Assembly (NCBI GenBank): GCA_004352715.1
Contig: SCFE01000017.1
Coordinates: 2,227,533 to 2,291,532, forward strand
DNA from: Hofstenia miamia
Lineage: Eukaryota; Xenacoelomorpha; Acoela
DNA: 64,000 bases
Reading direction: 5' to 3'
Both the position numbers and the translations under genes were made by a program. Within the stretch, counting starts at the first letter, position 1; every line of letters begins with the position of its first letter. Positions 58,241-64,000 of this stretch are shown one piece after another. The notes beneath the pieces were generated by a model. That model did no database searches. It was not told where the DNA came from and saw only the letters and a program-made list of their open reading frames with translations.

Positions 58241-58384
58241 TATATTATTATTTTAATAATTTGCATAGTGAAGCACTTCCACTGTTATCGAATACACATC
58301 AGTTTATACTCGGGAAAATTTTCACATCGAAATGTCACTATTGCCACATTTACCATTGTTCAACTTGTTATTAGTGAATAGCAA

Positions 58385-58432
58385 TTAGCTTAATTTTACA
58401 TATATATATTTATATATATATATATATATTTA
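58385..58432. repeat. Impure (TA)n microsatellite
   Basis: TA repeats with ATTT interruptions. Confidence 0.85.
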
Positions 58433-59266
58433 ATTATTTAGTTTTCACAAACATTTATTTACTTTAAGCACAGCGTTCTACAAAAATTCAGATGTATTCA
58501 CATTTACAAGCACATTAGATTAGATATGTAGTTCAGTACATTATAAATTTTGGTAGCATTGAGAAATTTAGCCGTTCAATGTAATCCAGAGAATAATTAA
58601 CTTACTAAAATTTAAATTAGTTAGAAAAATGGATAGAATTTTAGTAAAAAAATAATCCTTCCTACGCTTTTATTCAAATATCTAAGAAAAATAAAATTTG
58701 AGGAGACCGGAGGTGTGCAAACGATTTTCCAAAATCGTAACATTTATGACTTAGCACATTCAATAATCATGAGCGCAATTATCACATGTACAGCCTGATA
58801 TGAACAAGTTTTAAATATAATTTCAATTCACAGCTTGACTGCTCAATGAACATCAAACAGCTCTTAATTATGTTCACGTCTCTCAATTTCAAATACAACT
58901 AGTTGCGCGTATTAACCTGTCTTCTCCATATTCCCTCAATTTTCCATAATACAAATTTACTCTTTTTTCATAATGAATAACTCAAATAATATGGCGTGCA
59001 GCAAAATTATACCAAGTTTTAATGGCTCTACAAACGAATCATTATATTATGAACTAAAACTTTTCAAAAATTTCATCATAAGATTTTAAGGTTGGAACAA
59101 ACTTATTTTTAGACCCGGAACATGTAGACTCATCAACTTCGAATAGCTTAAATTAACGATTAATTTTTACAGACTTTTTAATTGTACGAAAATTTTTTTT
59201 AAAATTTGAGTTTTTGTCAGGAAATTTGCGCAAAAATTGATTGCATATGTACATGAAGAACATACA

Positions 59267-59619
59267 TCATTTTCTTAGCAACTTGTGGACTTGTATTGCA
59301 AACTCTTTTCTAAAAGTTTGATTTTGCACGGCGTACACGCATGGGTTGATTAAAGAAGAGGATACAGCAAAATTTACACATATATGATAGATATCATCGT
59401 TTGGAGACATTGTGAAGCCCAGACGATAAGCCTTCCCAATAAAATATATGCAAATGAATATGTAAGATGGAAATGTACATGCAACGAATACGGCGGTTAC
59501 AATAACAGCTGTATATGTAAGCTTTTTGTTATTCTTCTGAAGACGTTCAGAGTCTTTCGCGTATCTTGAGCGATTAAGAACTCTTTGAACAATCCTTAGA
59601 TATGCAAAAACTATGATTG
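59267..59619 (-). CDS. Class A (rhodopsin-like) GPCR, C-terminal part, 5' part in gap
   Basis: Reading from the gap edge, 117 codons in one frame: the end of TM5 (IIVFAYLRIV), a basic third intracellular loop with RLQKNNKKLTYTAVIVTAVF leading into TM6, and FVACTFPSYIFICIYFI (C-x-x-P of TM6). An extracellular loop with NDDIYHI follows, then TM7 VNFAVSSSLINPCVYAVQNQ with the NPxxY-type motif NPCVY. The last part is TFRKEF of helix 8 and a short tail ending KLLRK-stop. Ligand class cannot be told from this part; the TM6 lacks the usual F-x-x-C-W-x-P tryptophan. TM1-5 and the DRY motif would lie in the 1000-N gap. The short tail suggests no long regulatory C-terminus. Confidence 0.85.
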
Positions 59620-60619
59620 NNNNNNNNNNNNNNNNNNNNNNNNNNNNNNNNNNNNNNNNNNNNNNNNNNNNNNNNNNNNNNNNNNNNNNNNNNNNNNNNN
59701 NNNNNNNNNNNNNNNNNNNNNNNNNNNNNNNNNNNNNNNNNNNNNNNNNNNNNNNNNNNNNNNNNNNNNNNNNNNNNNNNNNNNNNNNNNNNNNNNNNNN
59801 NNNNNNNNNNNNNNNNNNNNNNNNNNNNNNNNNNNNNNNNNNNNNNNNNNNNNNNNNNNNNNNNNNNNNNNNNNNNNNNNNNNNNNNNNNNNNNNNNNNN
59901 NNNNNNNNNNNNNNNNNNNNNNNNNNNNNNNNNNNNNNNNNNNNNNNNNNNNNNNNNNNNNNNNNNNNNNNNNNNNNNNNNNNNNNNNNNNNNNNNNNNN
60001 NNNNNNNNNNNNNNNNNNNNNNNNNNNNNNNNNNNNNNNNNNNNNNNNNNNNNNNNNNNNNNNNNNNNNNNNNNNNNNNNNNNNNNNNNNNNNNNNNNNN
60101 NNNNNNNNNNNNNNNNNNNNNNNNNNNNNNNNNNNNNNNNNNNNNNNNNNNNNNNNNNNNNNNNNNNNNNNNNNNNNNNNNNNNNNNNNNNNNNNNNNNN
60201 NNNNNNNNNNNNNNNNNNNNNNNNNNNNNNNNNNNNNNNNNNNNNNNNNNNNNNNNNNNNNNNNNNNNNNNNNNNNNNNNNNNNNNNNNNNNNNNNNNNN
60301 NNNNNNNNNNNNNNNNNNNNNNNNNNNNNNNNNNNNNNNNNNNNNNNNNNNNNNNNNNNNNNNNNNNNNNNNNNNNNNNNNNNNNNNNNNNNNNNNNNNN
60401 NNNNNNNNNNNNNNNNNNNNNNNNNNNNNNNNNNNNNNNNNNNNNNNNNNNNNNNNNNNNNNNNNNNNNNNNNNNNNNNNNNNNNNNNNNNNNNNNNNNN
60501 NNNNNNNNNNNNNNNNNNNNNNNNNNNNNNNNNNNNNNNNNNNNNNNNNNNNNNNNNNNNNNNNNNNNNNNNNNNNNNNNNNNNNNNNNNNNNNNNNNNN
60601 NNNNNNNNNNNNNNNNNNN
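59620..60619. other. Assembly gap (placeholder) cutting the GPCR gene
   Basis: Exactly 1000 N; true size unknown. Confidence 0.98.
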
Positions 60620-60627
60620 TATATATG

Positions 60628-61039
60628 TACAGGCCCGTAGCTACGGGGGGTTAGCAGGGGTCGATCCCCTCTGGATGGTCAGGCAACCCCTCCTAGACAA
60701 CAAAGCTAAAAGCAAAATCAGCATGCAAAAATAAAATTTGTTAATGCAGTTGTTGTAACATGGTTCCTAATAATGCAATTCTAAGGAATATTTTGCCTAT
60801 ATTTTCAAAAAATTTTCGCGGGCTTCAACCCGCTTTTGATTACTTATTTGATCAATATACTAGATGATTTCACAAGTCAGCAAAATCCGCGTGCGCCCAT
60901 AGATGCAACAAAAATAAAATGGTGTACAGACTTGGTAAAATTTTAGTTTATATTATAAAGAAAGTTGAAGTTCCCATCAACCCCTCCTAAATGCGCATCA
61001 CCCACCCCCTTATATGATTATGCTGACTACGGGCCTGTA
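60628..61039. mobile_element. MITE-like element with 13-bp inverted ends in TA-rich flanks
   Basis: TACAGGCCCGTAG at 60628-60640 is the exact reverse complement of CTACGGGCCTGTA at 61027-61039. C-rich and G-rich blocks sit just inside (ACGGGGGGTTAGCAGGGGTC; AACCCCTCCTAAATGCGCAT). TA dinucleotides flank both ends. The interior contains the R2 repeat (60814-60900). No coding capacity. Superfamily not determined. Confidence 0.6.
60814..60900 (+). repeat. Repeat family R2, copy 3
   Basis: TTTTCGCGGGCTTCAACCCG, TTGATTACTTATTTGATCAA, GTCAGCAAAATCCGCGTGCG match copies at 18031 and 43180 in order and orientation, here nested inside the 60628-61039 element. Confidence 0.5.
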
Positions 61040-61368
61040 TATATATATATATATAAACACAAGTTTGTTTGCGTCGCGGACGGTTGGTTTTCACTGGTGC
61101 TCCGTGTCTACGTTTTAAACAACTTCAAAGTTAGAGAAAGTTTCTCGTTTAACTCAGATTTCAAATTTGGCAAATCCCCTTACTAGTGTGGATCATACCC
61201 CTAGAAATTTAACAGACAATTACCTCAAATAACTCAATTGAAGGTACATTTTCTACATAACAAAGACTTAGAAAGGTAATTGTTTCTATTCTATATTAAC
61301 GGGACTATTCAATTGTGTAACTTTGCGTGATTACAACGTATTAGTTTACCAGACAAACTCAGGATACA

Positions 61369-61668
61369 ATGCCTTTTTGCATTCAATGCGGTAAAAGGCA
61401 ATCAACTCTTACAAATTTGAGCGGAAACACAATGTGCTCACAGTGCACTAAAGAAAAATATTCGACAGACTGCAATATTTGCAAAAAGAAGGTTGAATCT
61501 AATGATGATAGAATCAAATGTGCGAAATGTAAGCATTTCTTCCATCTTACATGCACAGGAATAAATGTATCTGTTTTTGAAATTATGCAAGAAAAAGTAA
61601 AAATAAAAGGCAGCATTTCTTGGAATTGTGAGAACTGTATCTCAACTGATGTACATGTANTATCCTAG
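61369..61668 (+). CDS. PHD-finger protein, ORF1 of a Rex1/CR1-like retrotransposon
   Basis: ATG at 61369 begins MPFCIQCGKRQSTLTNLSGN, a zinc-binding pair CxxC matched by MCSQC. Next is a PHD-type zinc finger: CNICKKK, KCAKCKHFFHLTC, WNCENC, that is C-x2-C, C-x2-C, H-x2-C, C-x2-C (about residues 35-93). PHD fingers occur in ORF1 proteins of some CR1-clade elements, where they are thought to bind the nucleic acid or chromatin. The frame reaches a single N at 61660 and stops just after. The endonuclease of the same element follows at once, so ORF1 looks truncated at that N. Confidence 0.7.
   Translation: MPFCIQCGKRQSTLTNLSGNTMCSQCTKEKYSTDCNICKKKVESNDDRIKCAKCKHFFHLTCTGINVSVFEIMQEKVKIKGSISWNCENCISTDVHVXS
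61660..61660. other. Single N at the PHD/endonuclease junction
   Basis: One isolated N marks where the PHD frame ends and the endonuclease frame starts without its first residues. This parallels the N at 707, where another retroelement loses an internal block. Confidence 0.45.
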
Positions 61669-62352
61669 AGTATTATGTTAAAAGGAATAATTTATCAATA
61701 GTTAATATTCAGGAAACTAAACTAGTACAAGAAATACATAGTGAAACACTGGCAATTGAGAATTACTATATGTTTCGGCTGGATAGAAACTGTGACATTG
61801 TGGGAAAAGACGGTGGCGGAGGATTAATTACATATGTGGATAAGAAATGGGCTATTCACAAACCGAAAGTCTTGCATGAAATCTCTGTTCGAGACATTGA
61901 GTTACTAGCTATTGCAAGTAGGCAAAATTTTTGCCAGCTATGTTTACATCTGTTGTAATCATAAACATGTATTTACCACCTGATCGGAAAAAGGAAAATA
62001 GTGAGAAAATAATTAGAAGTACTCTAGTTGCATGTCTAAAACGATACCAACGAGCTTTTTTCATCATAACAGGAGATGCTAATCAAATGAAAGTCGGTTG
62101 TTTAGAAAGTATGGGTTTTAAAAACTGTGTCGACAGACACACATTTTTGCCTAACAGATCACAATTAGATATCGTCTACGTAACTAACCCTCAATTTTAT
62201 AGCATTGAATACGAACCTCCTATTGGAGGATTCAATATCATGTATCACCTCAGTTTAGTGGGGATCCCAAGCATCAGCAACAAAACAAAATTTGCAAACA
62301 AATGTAAGGATAGAGGAACGCAATTCGCGTTCGATCAAGATAAAATAGGCAA
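61668..62352 (+). pseudogene. Retrotransposon apurinic-type endonuclease domain, one frameshift
   Basis: The first frame (61668-61958) gives NNLSIVNIQETKLVQEIHSE (QET block with the active-site Glu), FRLDRNCDIVGKDGGGGLIT and VRDIELLAIAS. The second frame (61931-62352) gives VVIINMYLPPDRKKENSEKI, FFIITGDANQMKV (GDxN block) and FLPNRSQLDIVYVTN (xxLD block), then IGGFNIMYHLSLVGI where SDH is expected but MYH is found. Order and spacing match the EN domain preceding the RT at 62353. The frameshift at about 61940 and the altered SDH histidine region suggest this domain is damaged, unless the shift is a sequencing error. Confidence 0.72.
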
Positions 62353-64000
62353 ATGTTGAGCAAGGTAGACTGGGATTTAATATTGGAGGACAACAATCTT
62401 AACCAAGTTTTTAAAAAAATTGAGGAAAAGATTTTAGGAATTATTTCTGAATGTAGAACACCTTGTTACTCACAATATAGAACGGACAAAGTTAAAGATG
62501 ATGAAATTGATTCACTGATAGTAGCAAAGAAGATAGCATTGAACAGCGGTAATCAAAAGCAGAGAAATTTTTTACAGAGGCAAATTTCTAAACGAGTTCA
62601 ACTCAATCGAAGAAGGAAAATTGAGGCAATGACCAGAGGAAATATTTATGACACAATAAATAGTAAGTTGAAACCGAAACAAGAAAAAATTAGGATGACT
62701 GAATCAACAGCACACCTTCTAAATACACATTTTACTAGGTTTAATGGAGAAAAAGAAAATGACGTAGAGCTGGAAATCAAAGTTGTCAAAGAGAATTCGC
62801 CAACAGTTAGTGTTGAGCAAGTAAGAGATATATTGAGAAAGATTAAATGTGATAAATCAAAAGGTCTGTCAGATATTCCTACATGGGTATATAGAAACTT
62901 TAATGGAATTCTTTCTGTACTATATACGAAGATCTTTAATAAGTGTTTCGAAAAAAGAATTTACCCCGAAAATTGGAAGAAAGCATTAATGACGGCAATG
63001 CCGAGAACGGCAAATGTTATTGAAATAACTCCGGAAAATTTAAAATTTTTTCGTCCGATTACGGTGACTCCAGTAATTGCTAGAGTTATGGATAAATGTG
63101 TCGTTGATGTATACATGCAAAAGATGAAAGATACCTTAGATCCGTATCAATTTGCATATAAAGAAAATAATGGAACAGTGGATATATTGCTATATACAAT
63201 GCAAATTATATATACATGTCTTAATCTAACTGATACGTCAATTGTTCGAATGGTGTTTTTTGATTATTCCAGTGCATTTAATACAATTTTGCAAAACAAG
63301 ACAATAAATAAGTTAGGCAAAACATCACCTTGGTTGGCAGATTGGGTAAAGGCATACATGACGAACTGGTCGCAAAGAATACGTTACGACAAAGATAAAT
63401 GCACTGAAGAAGTAAAATTAGTTGTTGGACTTCCACAAGGCGGACCTTTGAGTGGGATACTGTTCACCGACCAAACTAACGAAATATCCAATGAAAAATT
63501 AGATGCTGACAGGAACATCGCTGATATTTCAAAATACTCAGATGATATGAGAGTAATTGGAAAAATCAGATGCGAAAGTGCTACGGAAGACTTCAATGAA
63601 TACAAAATAACAGTAAAAAAGGCAATTGAAGCTTCGGAAAGCAGAAACTTAAAAATGAATATTTCAAAAACAAAGGAATTAATTATTGCGCACCCGAACA
63701 TCAGGAAAGAGTGTCTTACAAAAATAATTACTGAGAAAATTCGTGTTGGGAAAAATGAAATTGAAAATGTAAAAACATTTAAATATCTAGGTCTCCACAT
63801 TGACAGCTCTCTTTGTTGGAGTTCGCATGTTAATTATATAGTGAAAGTAGCGTACCTCAGAATACGAAAACTTAATTATTTTATTAACTATCTGAAAGAT
63901 GACATGAAAATGTTTGTATTCCGAACGTATATTTTACCCATCTATATGTATGCAGCGGAAGTATATGTTCCAGGACTTTTAGAAAGTGAAAGGAAGAAAT
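62353..64000 (+). CDS. Rex1/CR1-like reverse transcriptase, unbroken to the window end
   Basis: A frame of 549 codons without a stop continues past the window. It holds the linker, then SVEQVRDILRKIKCDKSKGL with SDIP (motif 1/2a), YPENWKKALMTAMPRTA, NLKFFRPITVTPVIARVMDK, DPYQFAYKENNGTVD, and VRMVFFDYSSAFNTI (motif A, Asp about residue 304). Next come VVGLPQGGPLSGILF (motif B, about 359), SKYSDDMRVIG (motif C, Asp-Asp about 397-398) and NVKTFKYLGLHIDSSLCWSS (motif E). The S-D-D, QFAYK and MVFFDYSSAFNTI patterns are those of Rex1/Babar-type elements of the CR1 clade. The ATG at 62353 may not be the true start, as EN and RT are normally one protein. This is the best-preserved mobile protein in the window. 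A related, damaged copy is at 49076. Confidence 0.85.
   Translation, partial: MLSKVDWDLILEDNNLNQVFKKIEEKILGIISECRTPCYSQYRTDKVKDDEIDSLIVAKKIALNSGNQKQRNFLQRQISKRVQLNRRRKIEAMTRGNIYDTINSKLKPKQEKIRMTESTAHLLNTHFTRFNGEKENDVELEIKVVKENSPTVSVEQVRDILRKIKCDKSKGLSDIPTWVYRNFNGILSVLYTKIFNKCFEKRIYPENWKKALMTAMPRTANVIEITPENLKFFRPITVTPVIARVMDKCVVDVYMQKMKDTLDPYQFAYKENNGTVDILLYTMQIIYTCLNLTDTSIVRMVFFDYSSAFNTILQNKTINKLGKTSPWLADWVKAYMTNWSQRIRYDKDKCTEEVKLVVGLPQGGPLSGILFTDQTNEISNEKLDADRNIADISKYSDDMRVIGKIRCESATEDFNEYKITVKKAIEASESRNLKMNISKTKELIIAHPNIRKECLTKIITEKIRVGKNEIENVKTFKYLGLHIDSSLCWSSHVNYIVKVAYLRIRKLNYFINYLKDDMKMFVFRTYILPIYMYAAEVYVPGLLESERKK

Noticed and set aside
63384-63800. Minus-strand frame of 138 codons
   Set aside because: Antisense shadow of the reverse transcriptase on the plus strand.
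1-64000. tRNA, rRNA, CRISPR or bacterial operon structures
   Set aside because: I looked for T-loop-like GGTTC-A-A(A/T)CC boxes and for regularly spaced repeats and found none that hold up. The sequence is eukaryotic.

Overview
The window is A+T-rich eukaryotic DNA, most likely from an invertebrate animal. The host genes are animal-type: a classical-cadherin cytoplasmic tail, a rhodopsin-family GPCR, a TLC-domain membrane protein and two cytosolic-type sulfotransferases. The sulfotransferases share very short introns (45 and 51 bp). I cannot name the species. There are eight N-runs, at least two of exactly 1000 N, so it is a draft scaffold.

Host genes. A sulfotransferase lies at 2888-3672 (+), and a diverged sister copy at 31664-32454 (-) has the same intron position. 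An uninterrupted TLC-domain gene is at 7133-7888 (-). An unrecognised coding region, 22973-24646 (+), is split by a 0.9-kb transposon. A possible signal-anchor first exon is at 29648-29739 (+). The last exon of a cadherin is at 57456-57715 (-), and the last part of a class A GPCR is at 59267-59619 (-), cut by a gap. The GPCR and sulfotransferase genes extend into gaps or unseen exons.

Mobile DNA makes up most of the remaining recognisable sequence and covers many classes. Retroelements are Penelope-like (1-299, 1178-1345, 30524-30760) and at least six non-LTR elements (300-1102, 5226-6400, 6423-6879, 13282-14590, 24690-25690, 25680-26760). A Rex1/CR1-like family is also present, as a fragment at 49076-49525 and a copy with a PHD-finger ORF and an unbroken reverse transcriptase running off the window end (61369-64000). 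DNA transposons are hAT (19320-20300, 39600-42442, 55256-56273), piggyBac (29790-30480), Tc1-like (33988-35032, 53005-54448), mariner (49857-50774) and several MITEs. Nearly all copies are decayed by frameshifts and deletions.

Layout. 0-7 kb: retroelement debris around one sulfotransferase. 7-9 kb: TLC gene. 9-14.6 kb: satellite-like array, gaps and a non-LTR element. 15-23 kb: largely non-coding, with a GC-rich insert bounded by an 11-bp direct repeat. 23-27 kb: split gene and two non-LTR elements. 27-36 kb: piggyBac, Penelope, the second sulfotransferase and Tc1. 36-49 kb: mostly non-coding with a 2.8-kb hAT-type element. 49-57 kb: DNA transposons. 57-60.6 kb: cadherin and GPCR. 60.6-64 kb: MITE and Rex1-like retrotransposon. 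I see no operon-like cooperation. The organising theme is a host gene scaffold invaded by nested transposons, several of which have exact boundaries given by terminal inverted repeats and target-site duplications.
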